A stretch of DNA of 64,000 bases from positions 1,116,001-1,180,000 of the forward strand of contig JAHNUO010000014.1 of the NCBI GenBank assembly GCA_019787685.1. Direction: 5' to 3'. Within the stretch, counting starts at the first letter, position 1. Every line of letters begins with the position of its first letter. The notes beneath the pieces are model-generated. The model was not told the DNA's origin. It saw only the letters and a list, made by a program, of their open reading frames with translations, and searched no databases. Shown here one piece after another: positions 1 through 11,165 of the stretch. The stretch is from Chiua virens (lineage: Eukaryota; Basidiomycota; Agaricomycetes; Boletales; Boletaceae). The position numbers and the translations under genes are program-made.

Positions 1-182
1 AGATACCCACGTTTGCTTGATTCTGAGCGTTGAGTTGCAATCCTTCAGTGCTGATTTCAGGCACCCTGATAGAAGTTTTGTTCCTCTTTTCTGCCTCGCC
101 ATGGAGGACTAAAAAGCGACACCCCTCGACACAGACAACACCGACAACATCTCCCCCTCCTCCCCTCAACACACACACTGGC

Positions 183-1610
183 ATGGCTGCCCTCGTCGCA
201 CCAAACAACCCTCCCCTCCTCCCCGTCGCACCACCCAACGCCGGCGTTGCCAAACGCTACCGCCCCGCACCCGGAAAGATCTTCCAGTGGCGAGTGTCGT
301 ATGGTCTTCAGCAAAAGCGAGCATTTGGCCAGGCACATTAGGTAGCTCTCAGGCACTCATCCTCTCTTCGATCTCATTTATCTCCGTCCAGGAAACACAC
401 CGGCGAGCGGCCCTTCACCTGCCACTGCTCGAAGCAATTCTCCCGCCTCGTCAGCATGCTCAGACCGTCCATGCCGACAAGCAGGACCAGAACGAGCGCA
501 TGATGCGCGAGCTCACTTCCCTACACGCCTCCAGTGGCCGCGGCCAACAAGACCGGCCAGGCCAGAGGTAAAAGGGGCCAGACTGCTCTCTCTATCTCTG
601 CCGTCCCAGCATCCGCCAGTGTCCTCCAGGATACCTCCATCCACCACCCCGATCAGGTCAGGGAAGAGGACATCAATCCTCCCTCTATTTCGATGCATCA
701 GCGTCCCGGGACCAGTACTGGCTACGAAGTTGGCGACGCTTGGAACACCGATGTCGACCGCGGCAATCCGCGGCCTCTCAATAACCATTCCTTTCGTGAC
801 TCCAGCCAGTCCTTTCGTGTCCCCCCCGCAGCATCAAATTCTTCCTCATTCTACGGGCAGCAGCAGTCGCAGTCGTTTCTCTCCTTCACCAACCCACTCA
901 ACCTCAGCGTCGCCTCACGGGATGGTCGCCCCGGACCTAGCCACAGCCGTCCACCCACTGCAGGTGGTCCAGACTCACTTGCTAGAACACTCCCACCCCT
1001 GGCAGCAGTCGTCTCCGCGACACTCCCCACATCATCAACCCAGCAGTTCCCCGCCCCACCACAATCCGCACAACACGTACTTCCCCTACCAGGCGCAGCT
1101 GCACTTAGACGACCTTCAACCGCAAATCGCCCAGGCACAGCTCCAGCATCATACTACGCCTCAAAACCTGCCTACGCCGGAGGGCCTGGATTAGTCCATC
1201 AGTCAGAGTTATCCCTTCCAGTCTATGGACGTGCCACAGACCTGGCAGGCACAGCAGCAGCTTACCAACACAACCCATTCGAAGCAGATCCGCCATCATC
1301 CTCAACAGGTGCATACGACTCACCGTTTTCCTTCCACCCACCGACACTTGCCGAATCAGCAACCGTCTATACCGGGTCCATCGAGCCTTCATCCGGGAAC
1401 CCTCGCAAACGACCTTTCTCAGGATTCGACGGCCACGTCAACGATAATACAAACATCAGAAACACACTCACTTCAGTAGCGGAGGGTCGACAATGCAAGA
1501 CTCGAAAGCAACCATCTCAGCCAACGCACGCGACATCATCGGACGCTCAAGTGGATTCTCATGCATCAGCTGCCTCGCAATCTCCACGAGGAACTCCCTC
1601 TCCCTTGTGA
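183..1610 (+). pseudogene. C2H2 zinc-finger transcription regulator, frame-disrupted
   Basis: Two tandem C2H2 fingers can be read across 270-480 if small indels are allowed. The first has SRSEHLAR-like residues near 315-340. The second, after a 50-bp GT-AG intron at 342-391, begins with the linker KHTGERPF and reads CHCSKQFSRL...H..TVHADK. From 534 a 358-residue tail rich in Pro, Ser and Gln stays open to 1610, as in long disordered regions of fungal regulators. Several residues expected from the finger consensus are missing just after the first Cys (about 275) and before the second finger's His pair (about 450), and the frame shifts near 531. As written, no single frame joins fingers to tail. 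The start at 183 is chosen because it leads into the first finger. A DNA-binding nuclear role is inferred from the fingers; no target can be named. It could be a real gene with sequence errors. Confidence 0.6.
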
Positions 1611-3140
1611 TTCGCCTGCAATGAAAGATCAGCTCTTCCAGTGTCCTACCGCACGACCAGAGGTCACTGCGAATCGGATCGTAGGCATCCTTGGCGATGA
1701 TTTCAGGAGCCATGTATCCCTCCGTTCCGACCGTGCCGCGATATTTCTTACCAAGTGTGCGGATCCACACCGCGACACTGAAGTCATTGATCGAAAGACG
1801 ACCCCCACCGACAGGGATGTGAACGTTCGATGGCTTGATGTCCAGATGAGCGACGTTATGCTTGTGCACAAATGCCACTCCGGCAACGAGCTGTTTTTCT
1901 GCCGACCACACATGCTCATCAGGTTGCCTGAGATCGGTCAGATGGCCTCCGCCAGACGAAGTATAGATCACGAATCCGCCACAGCTGCGTTTCCACGCGT
2001 TGCCACCAGGAATAGTGTGGTTGTCAGGATCTTCGATCCTCGAAAGGTACTCCAAGATTTGCACTTCCGCACGAGTCCTCGTAGATTTAAGGAATCCACG
2101 ATTGGTCGGATCGGAGACACGAGATCATCGCGACGTTTGGATGCTAGACATAACCCCAACATCAATGACGTTCATGCAGACGATCTAGAACACATACCCC
2201 ATAGACGATGAAGTTCGAAACATAGCCCATGTCATTTAGGCGGTCCTGGACATCGTCATCTTGTGTGAAATCGGCTTCCTCCTCTGGAACCGACTCTAAA
2301 TCTGATGTACCTTTCGTCCGCTTCGATTTCGATTTCGATTTCGTTGTTTTCAGTGTCTCTTTCACTCGCTGAGTATACGAGGTAATTGGCATGGCGGCTT
2401 TCGCAATATTCTTCAGGTCATCTTTCTTGTCGTCGTCAAGCGCCTCCGCCATCTCGTACAGCTTCATTTGCAAATTATATAGTTCCTTGAGGAATTCCCG
2501 CGAGTCGGAGGATGTTTGCAAGTCAAAGGCTTTCTGCGCATTTGCAACCTGGAACCATCCTCAATCTTTTTGTGACACTAGCAAAGCTCGAAACCGAACC
2601 TCTCCTGCTGGCCCGTTTGCCTGGATGATGTACCGTTGTGCAACCAAGGTGGAACGAACGTATATAGCCACAACAAAGAGGCGAGTGTTGTTGTTTTCCT
2701 TCTTGATACAATGCATCGCGCGTGCCACAGCGATCCCTTGAAGTAACATCCGCCATCTGTCGCTTTCTTTCTTTATCGAAATCACTTCGCACACCAACAA
2801 CGGTAACCCGAAGCGATTGACAGAGATGCCGAAATCGCTCCTCGGTTTGTATTTGCACAGCACCGAGGATTCTGTTGTTGTGGCTAGAAATAAGGGAAGG
2901 AACCAACACATTTCACTGCGAGGTGTGAGCACAAGTATGATTCGCGCGAGGCGACCCCTTACCTCCCGAAAAGAAGCTTAGAGTTCGACGGTTGACAAGC
3001 AAAGAAGCGGGTAACAGGAAGTGAGAGGCAATATGATTTGCTTTCAAACTGGATGTAGCCTCCAGTTCAGCAATCCGCTCGGCATCCTCAGCATGACAAC
3101 GGAAGAGGGAAAACAATGCTATCAATTCTCTTGAGTTCAT
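1468..3140 (-). CDS. PD-(D/E)XK nuclease-like domain fused to a protein kinase domain
   Basis: Read right to left. Exon 1 (3140 to about 2950) starts MNSRELIALF; a GT-AG intron follows (about 2949-2900). The next exon has the pattern of basidiomycete PD-(D/E)XK-like domains: SDFGIS near 2839 and the strand LLVCEVIS near 2785. A likely 46-bp intron near 2570-2525 leads to a charged linker with a Lys/Ser-rich stretch (2521-2200). A kinase C-lobe follows: LEYLSRIEDPDNHTI, HLDIKPSN (catalytic loop near 1848), DFS in place of DFG near 1785, GYMAPEI and RSDLWSCGRTL. The N-lobe is not convincingly visible, and one in-frame TGA lies near 2122. I recall the nuclease-linker-kinase order from Agaricomycete families of unknown role. 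The DFS change and absent N-lobe make kinase activity doubtful. Exon borders are approximate. Confidence 0.6.
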
Positions 3141-3536
3141 GATGGCATGTCCGTGGTGATTTTCTGCTTCTGCTTCTGCTACTGTGCAGTAATGTCACGA
3201 AAGTCTGTACGAGGGTTTCCTTTCGGGGAATCCCGGATCGCGCCTCGGCTGCCGCAAATGGGCAAGTCCCTGTGCGCGTCGTCTCAGAATTGTCGAGGTG
3301 AGCGCGACCGCTCGATGACGACATCGACGGTCTGCCTCATCCGAAAAGGATCGCGGCACACGTGACCTCATAGACGGGCTGGTCACCAGACTAACTAAGG
3401 TAGCGGCCGCCGCAATAAACCCCGCTACTGATTTTTCACCCCCCGTTGTTCTGCACATTGACCAGACCTCCAAGCGGTGCTCACGAACCCCGCCCTCTTG
3501 CAACCTTCTCGCCTGGAGCAAAGCTAGACATCATTC

Positions 3537-5715
3537 ATGCAGCCTCAGTTAGCACGCGAACTTTGGGAAAAAACCACCGGGAACCTGCATTGGTTGCCAA
3601 CGCTGTACTACTGCGGACCCTACGATAATGTTCGGAAGGCATTTTCAGTTAGGTTCAATGGAGGCTCCCATTTCATGTGGATTCCCCCAGAATGCAAGTT
3701 TGCTTTCAGATTCATGAATCACGTTCTGTACTGCCTTTGGCATGCTTCTCGTTCCACCTTTCCGGAGACTCTTCGCCGCGAACTTGTCCGCCTGGCGCAG
3801 TACACGGATGAGCTGCGGTCAAAATTCATTGATGAAGTGCGGGACCAGTGTTATCCGCCTGGCATCGGACTTCCCTCCCAACGGAACCCGATTCCTCTCA
3901 ACGCAAAGCTTCATTCCCCCTTTCTCACCAGTTTCCTGGAATCAATGTATCATATGGACACCCCGTATTCAATCAGCGACAAGGGCGGTATATGGCAGGG
4001 GGAGCCCAGAATGTCGGATCCTGCAGAGTTGGGTGAGTGATGATACGCTTTGCAAAACGGTTCTATCGAGTTGTCTGCCGCTAGATTGGGAGACGTGGGC
4101 TCAGAAGAGAGTACCTAACAGGGTTATTTTTGGTTCCCTCTATAAAAAGGGCTCGAAGCGTTTTCAGTTGGGGCTAGCGGAAAGCCTCCAAGCTGGAATT
4201 CCCCATGCCCCATCAGTGGAGATTGACAGTAATAGCTGGGCAAGGTATAGCAAGGTACTTTTTGTTGAACACTGCAGAGTGACGATAACATACCCTAGCA
4301 CACCCGATGAAAAGTGAGTATTATCTTTTCTTTGATATCAATTAAGGAGCCGAACACCGCCCTCTCTTCAGTCAGCAAACCCCGGAGAAAGAAGGCGCAA
4401 GTTCACAAGGTCTTGAACGACGATGTCGCCGACTCGCTGCTTGGATAGATGATGAACTTAGTACTCAAATTCCTTTAGAGGCAGCCCGCCGCGAACGGGA
4501 AAGGTTCCGACACATTTGCAACAGCGCTGGGCTGCTGCTGTCTCCCGCGCCTTCAACTGCGTCTCTGACATCGGTCCCGCACAAGGGACAGTGAGTCTCA
4601 TATTAATTTTCTGATAATTTGTTTTAAAGTCTCTCAGCCTTCTAAGCTACACTTCAGCTGAAGGTAGTTGTGTTCACCTCAGGGATGAGGACATCCAGCG
4701 GCTTCGCCCTGGTGAGCTTCTTAATGATCCCCTTATCATAATTGGCATGAAGTATGACTTTCTCTCTGCCCAAGTATACTTTTCTCATAACCTTAAATTT
4801 CCAGCCTTTGGTTGGCTGATCTGAGGGGAAAGGACCCCGCGATGGCAAGCCGGATTCACATATTCGACTCTCATTTCTACACTCTGCTTCTGAAGGGAAC
4901 AACGTTCGTATAGCTTTTACTTGCAATTGCCGATTCTGATGGTTTCGTTTTCGTTTTTTCTGCAGCTTGGAAGATGGATATAAACGGGTCTGCAAATGGA
5001 CAGCAAAGTTCGACTTATTTTCCCGAGAATACGTTATGATTCCTATCTGCGACAAGTTGGTCCCTTCTACCAGTAACTCGCATCCTCGTTGACTGCCACT
5101 TACAGCAACCATTGGTACCTTGCAATCATATGCAACCTGCGGTGTATGTTATCGACGCCCAACAAGCATGCGTCGCGATCTTCAGCTGGGGAATTCCCAA
5201 CTCGGTATGTTCTGCGTGTGGGGTGAACTTAGCATGCTGAACAAATTCTCGCCTTTGATTGTCCAGGACCTATATACTTATCCTCGATTCGCTCGATTGC
5301 CGACGTAAGAAAGTTTTCAACACCCTTCGCCAATATCTGGCGTTGGAGGCGAAGGATAAACATAAAGTACCCAAGGTAAACGAGCCAATTGAGCAGGTAG
5401 TTCAGGTGTGTTACGGTTGCTCGCCACTGCCGACGAGATCTTACGAATATTCAGGTCCCGCGTCAAAAGAACAGCACCGATTGTGGGGCATATCTCCTGC
5501 ATTTTGCTAAGGTTTTTATGGCTGCGCCGTCTAAGGTTTTTCTACGAATTATCCAGGTTAGTAATATTGGTGAAACTGTGCTTCGTGACATGACGACAAT
5601 CCGTCTGAAGCAACCTGAAAAATCGGATGGCACACTGTGGGAGGCCAGCGAAATCCCAGAATTGCGAGACTATCTGAAATCTCGAATCAAATCCCTCCCA
5701 GAATGGCGTACGTAG
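3537..5715 (+). CDS. Ulp1-type (C48) cysteine protease, multi-exon
   Basis: The C-terminal half shows the Ulp1/SENP fold in order: LRPGELLNDPLI near 4705, a KWTAKFDLFS strand near 5000, catalytic His in NHWYLAII (codon 5110), catalytic Asp in LILDSLD (5285), the oxyanion Gln in PRQKNSTDCG (5464) and the nucleophile Cys (5481). The full triad is present. Short GT-AG introns separate the pieces, for example about 4741-4800 and 5045-5103. The upstream exons (3537-4320) are a less conserved region with no domain I recognise; an intron near 4031-4083 joins two of them. The end, SLPEWRT then stop, is at 5715. The family removes SUMO or related modifiers from proteins. Many fungal Ulp1-like genes ride on DNA transposons, so this may be a captured or transposon-borne protease; no terminal repeats were found. 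Exon borders and the start are provisional. Confidence 0.65.
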
Positions 5716-7668
5716 CGATGACATAGAGCGCCTGTGGATGCATGGGGGTTGTGATTCGAACGCGTTTACTGTAACTTACAATTTACTGCACCCTACTCTT
5801 AGACTCCCTCGCGACAGGATTTACACATAAGTAAATGCACATTATTGTTTTTTTCCAGGATCCGACCCTTGGCCACGAACCAAGATGCATTCTGCTCGAC
5901 TTATCCGCACACGCCGGATCATCGTTTAGATTCTTCAGCGATGTGCCTTTTACTGCTACACAGCCGGGGGCGCTGCGGTGCTCGGTGATGGACCCGGACG
6001 ATGACGCGAACCGGCCGTCCAGGATCCATCCGCCTGCTGCTCATCTTGCTTTGGCACTTAGGCGTCCCGTCTATCACCCGAGTTTCCCCGCGTATGAGCT
6101 CGAGGGAGGCGATTCCGGCGGCTTCATGGACTCAGGTGCCCATCGCCTGCGCGTCGATTTGCGCAGAGACAGCCTCTGACTCGGGAGAGTCGGCAACACA
6201 GCTGTCGCGCCCATTGATGGCCCCCGGATGGCGCTCGGAATCAGCCGCCCAGGACCCCATGCGCGCACGCTCATTCCTCTTGCTTCTCGCTCGATTGCGT
6301 GCGTGATGCGATTGGCGACAGCTTACAGCTGCGCGACACCTCGACTTCGCGTAAACACACTCGAGTTGCGCAATCCTCCGCGTGGGCGATCTATCCGGTG
6401 ACGTGTCCGCAGGTGGATTGTGTACGCCCGCGGACTATGCGCGAGCACCCCTACGCGCCGCGATGTTGATCGAGGGTATGCCACGGCCGGGCTCGAGCCC
6501 TGCGAGGTCGAGACGGCTGGATCGAACGCCTCATGGCCGAGTTGTCCGTGGTTCCTCCCCTCAGTCGATCCTAGGCTCGCCGGGCGAGAATGCGAGCTGC
6601 GCCGCCGGCAGCGAAGTGACCCCGATCACTCGGTTAATTTTGGTTATGTGCTACGACAGTGACTGGAAATCTACATCCTCGCATGCTGAAGCCGATGTTT
6701 TATATCATAACCAACAGGCTTTGTCTATCTGCTACCATCCGATAGCCTTGCTCTGTTTCCAGTACGAGAGGCGCCACATTGGTTATTATGTAAGCACCTA
6801 GCTGACTGCCAACGCGATGATGTGAGCTGCATCAACGTTTCAACTGTTAAGGCCCATCACAAAAGACGTGGCTTGTATTGTAGGTTAGGTCAATAGTTCG
6901 TCTGATCTTATCCCAGACGTTACGGGAACACGTGTGTCACGATTCTTTCCGTCCTTTGTGTTGCCCATTCCCTACTAGTAAATGATTCATATCCAGTAAG
7001 GCCATCCATTCAGATTCATTCTTACATCTCTTTTTTCAGCTCCGTCGTTTCTTTCATGCCATTGTTACGAGGGGCTTCAAACCAAATACTTACACCCCTG
7101 ACGGTTATATTATATGCTGGGTGGATGTCGTTCTGACTAAACTGGGGGGCATTATTGCATTCATCGGAGTGGGTGTTTACGATGACCAGTCATTTCCTTG
7201 AGGGGCCAAAGGACAAAGATAACCTTTGTCCCGTCATACATCTACTAGGTAGGACTTCCACTTACATAGGCAAGGGTACAGATGTATCTTACATGACGCA
7301 GATACCTGGGATATGGTATTGTCAATGGTCTTGTCAGAGCGAGTATCGATGGCTGCAAAATGAAAATGTTTGTCCGTCAGGTTGATGTTGGCCTTTAGAA
7401 TTCGGTACATTACATTCGACACCATCTTGATTCGCTCGTTGACTGACGTGTTGGGCACTTATCACCTGTCGAAGGTGTGCCGGCTCCAAGGCAGTGCATC
7501 CTCAGCCTGCGCTAGAGAGGACGCACATTGGCAAAGTGGTAAAGTAAAGAACCACAAGAAGTGTTTCATGGAAAGTAGTCGTACAGGCACTTAGCTAGAG
7601 GTAGTACGCGAGCACGAATAAACTTTGTCTTTAGGCGAGTAGCTGTGACTCGGCATCACTGAGTCCTA
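5716..7668. other. No recognisable gene
   Basis: About 2 kb separate the protease gene from the palindrome. The first half (5840-6640) is GC-rich with overlapping short open frames that match no family I know; the rest is AT-richer. A minus-strand frame at 7234-7458 and a plus-strand frame at 7155-7385 overlap and look like chance. No terminal repeats, tRNA or promoter signal was evident. Confidence 0.4.
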
Positions 7669-7921
7669 ATCAGTAATTTTACACGATGCTAATTTTGGCT
7701 TATTTACGGCTTTAGCTGTCTTTTGACTGCTAATTCAACTAGCGACGCCACATTAGCAGCAGTAGCTGGACAAGCCAATTTAATAGACAGTGCGCTGATC
7801 ACCTACAATGTCTAAAAGTTCTTATGTTGCTGTTACAATTAGTCGCGCAAGATCCAAAAGACAGCATCATTGAATTAGCGAAAAATAGCTATGTACAGAT
7901 ACTAAATTACTGATAAGACGC

Positions 7922-10900
7922 CTAAGATATCAACTCGAACATGTGATGGTCGGAATAGCGATTAACATAGAATCCTCGGTATAAGTCTAATGAGTTCTCA
8001 GCTGAAACATGCTCAGGTACATGCTCGCTGCCAAAAATAGGTAGAATATGGACGTTACGAATGATACTCTCAGTGGGGAAAATGGCCAAGTGCTTCGATC
8101 GGTCTGCAAGCAGTGAGGGGTGACCATCCACATCCCTGTGGCTTCATCAGGCTCGTCAGCCATAGTATCGATCAAACCATTGGATGAGTGTACAAGAGTA
8201 ATTCTTGCCGTTGGTGTAAACAAAGGAAAAAAAGGAAAAAACCCGCGCAACCTCCATTGCCCAGCATACCCTCAGCTTCAGGATCCGTGCTGACAACCAC
8301 ACAATCATATCGTGGACCTCTGCCATGCCAGGATGGAGTTGCACGGATTTTTTTCTCGCCGTAAGCCATTTATGCCACAGGGATCGCTTGGATCCCCTTA
8401 ACTGTTTTTGCATGGCCACGAACTTGCGAAGAGGCAGCTTAGCAATACCAGTAATAAATGTAATGTACCGCTTACCAGGAGTCTGAGCAAGTTTGACGTC
8501 TGAGTGCACAAGTTCAAGGGAATCATCAACCATTCCAGCTGACTCGTCGTCTTCGTCGTCTTCGTCTTCAAGCCGTGCAGAACCATCTGGGAGAGGCGTG
8601 AGTTTGTTTCTATCATCTGACCACGAGCATTGTGTTTGCTTGAACGCCGCCAGGATTTCTTGACCGCAGTGATGTGCTTCGATTCCGTTATTGAAGTCGA
8701 CAGACCATTCGGCGCACCGAAAAGGCGAATCATAGTCTTATAGTGGACGAGGGAATGCTGGTGGGGAAGGGAAAACCCATCTGCACGTACTCCGACCTTC
8801 CGGAAGACTTCACGAAAATGGTGGAATTGGGAAAGCGAGGTTCTAAGATTATCCAGCAACTTCTCGGTGATTATGTTGCTACGGGCGATATAGCAGAATT
8901 CCAGAAAGTATCGCAGGGTCTGCACAATATCATAAGGGACATGCCCTTCAATTGCTGGTAGATAGACCTAGTATCCCCGATGTTGTAGCGCAGGGAGAGC
9001 ATGTAAATACTAACTTACCCTCATTAGAGCTTTTGAATCATTTCCGGTCCACTGGCTGAAGCCACGGCCATCCGGAAATCGTCGTAGTCCAGGAAATGGG
9101 GGAGCAACAGCAATACTGGTGTTTCAATTTCAGCATTAATTAATCGCAGCCACGGCAGGGAAACTCACCGGCGATCTATGTCCGCTAGATGCTCCTTCGC
9201 ACCAGCCTTGCCATATGTAAGCTCTAAGTATTTTTCAACCCACTCGACTAAATAGTCCTTAAACGTCCCCTCGATTAACTGATGGAGGATATCTGGAGCC
9301 ATAAGTTGACAAATGTCAGCGGATGTGAAGGGCTAGAGTGAAAGCGTCAGTACGACTTGAAGCGCAGCGAGCAAGAGTAATCTCCGACTCAGAGTCAGGC
9401 TGACATACGACGACATTAACGTCAACACCCCACTCTTGCCATGCATAGTTGGGCGCAATCTCATCTGCGATTGCCTCCATCAGCTCAGAGGTTCGGGGCC
9501 GTCCTGCCAAATCAAAATCTGCTGGAAATGCAATACATCTTATCACGTCCGAGTTGGTCAATAATCCATGTAAGTTGAGCAAATAAACTTACCTTGCACA
9601 CCAATTCTGAACGATCCCAGTAAGGAGTACCTGTTCCGGATAGTCAGCAAGATATGGGCCAATTCCCAATATAACTCGACGGTAACGGCGGTCAGCACAG
9701 CGCATCAATTCAGGTGTTCGCCATCCTGGGTTTGATCGAGGCAAGGATTTTACACATGGCGGCATGAAATAGCTGTTTCTTGAAGAGAGGCGAAATGTAG
9801 GATCATCCGCGTGTTTCTTCACTGCTTCAAAATGCACTTAGATGAGAAGGGGCCCGGGGGAGAAACATTCTAAAAAAAAACTCACTCTTCGGAATGGCAA
9901 AAAATACCAATAATTCGACTGCACTCCCGTGAGCACGTCTGGTGTCGTTGTGAATATTTCCAATTGATAGATAAACTGGCCAATATTCTTGCTGGCCGGT
10001 CCCAACAATAACGGTCGTTTTGTCACTACCCAGTACAATAGGGACAAATGTAGCACCGTGTGTATTCCTGTCCGTTGCGATCTTGTCCTGTCATAGGCAG
10101 TTAAGTCACAATCGCACAGGAAATAATAGACTTAGTATTGCTTGTTTCCATGCCCAATCATCTGACATCAAATTTTCATACCGACGCGTCTTATCGGCAC
10201 TTGTGAAATCCCGATACGGAACATAGTCAACATGCCCATTGAAATCTTCATTCGACAGTATATTTTGCACGAGTCGATCGGGGGAGCGAAAAGAAAACTC
10301 ATACGTTTGCTTCATCCACAGTGGAACTGATCCAGTCGGGCGTTGACCTTCATACCGCAACTTGAAGCTTTGTCAGGGAACATCGCCTACTGGTGTTGCA
10401 TCGATGGTATCGTAGAGCTCTTTGTGATTTGCGTACGGTGGACAAGCACCCGAGCGGGCCCAGAGCTCACAGAGCTGGTCAACATTAGTCGCAGACATCT
10501 GAGACTGCCCGTTTGAAAAGAAATTCAGCCGACTCGAAATGGAGCCGGTCTCTATAGGGGTACCAATCACTAGGATCTTTTGCGACAATAGGCGGAGGCG
10601 GAAGTTTGGGATCCAGAGGTTGTCCAGTCATGTCGTATGTTTCACCTGAGAAAAATGTCTGAGTCAGTACGAGCACAACTAGAATTACTTAAATAGCGGC
10701 TACCCCATTGTCTCACCTGTGAGCTTGTCGTGATAATCGCGAATAACGCCAGGTACTGGTTGAGCCACGGACCGTGATGGTGTCAAGGTACTGGTTTGTG
10801 GGCCTCTGGATATGATTCGAAGGCGAATTTGTGCACCGCTGAGCAATGGCGGTTCAGCCCTGCCTCTGTCTTGAACCATTGAGAGCATTCTGCATAGGGA

Positions 10901-10953
10901 CACTGGATGCGACAAGCAGGAAATACTCGTCGGGGCGGGCGGGGATAGGACAT
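7922..10953 (-). pseudogene. Plavaka transposase, left copy, disrupted
   Basis: Exact mirror of the right-arm gene, described in full at 19636-22667. The frame blocks, in reading order, are the zinc finger (about 10950-10800), the DPSDWYPYRDRLHFESAEF block (about 10600), the NHKELYDTIDATPVGDVP block ending in TGA at 10373-10375, the DFNGHVDYVPYRDF block, GSDKTT/HNDTRRAH, DYPEQVLLTGIVQNW, DGRGFSQWTGNDSKALM, the SLPHQHSLVHY...APNGL...ITESKHI block (about 8880-8650) and the tail YRGFYVNRYSDHHMFELIS. It carries the same stop and frameshifts as the right copy, so the damage predates the duplication or gene conversion between the arms. Confidence 0.8.
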
Positions 10954-11165
10954 TGAGCTAGGCAGTGCCGAATACCGCGACCATTGAGGCTGTGGTCAAA
11001 GGGTTGTCGAATGCCCTGCCAATGTGGGAAAGGGTTGGAATCACGCCACATATACAATGAGAGTTAAACTTACACACTACATTTTTGCGCCACGCCATTT
11101 ACTTCAAGTTGCGCTGCACATTTTTCACTTGTACCGCTACGAGCCTTTTTCTCCTCACCACCCTC

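Noticed and set aside
619..1194. Second long frame overlapping the zinc-finger tail
   Set aside because: The overlapping frame 534-1610 is longer and continues from the finger region; the 619 frame is probably a by-product of Ser/Pro/His-rich composition, though part could be real if frameshifts exist.
5835..6801. GC-rich ORFs of 100-139 codons
   Set aside because: Several frames overlap on both strands with no recognisable domain; kept only as an unassigned stretch.
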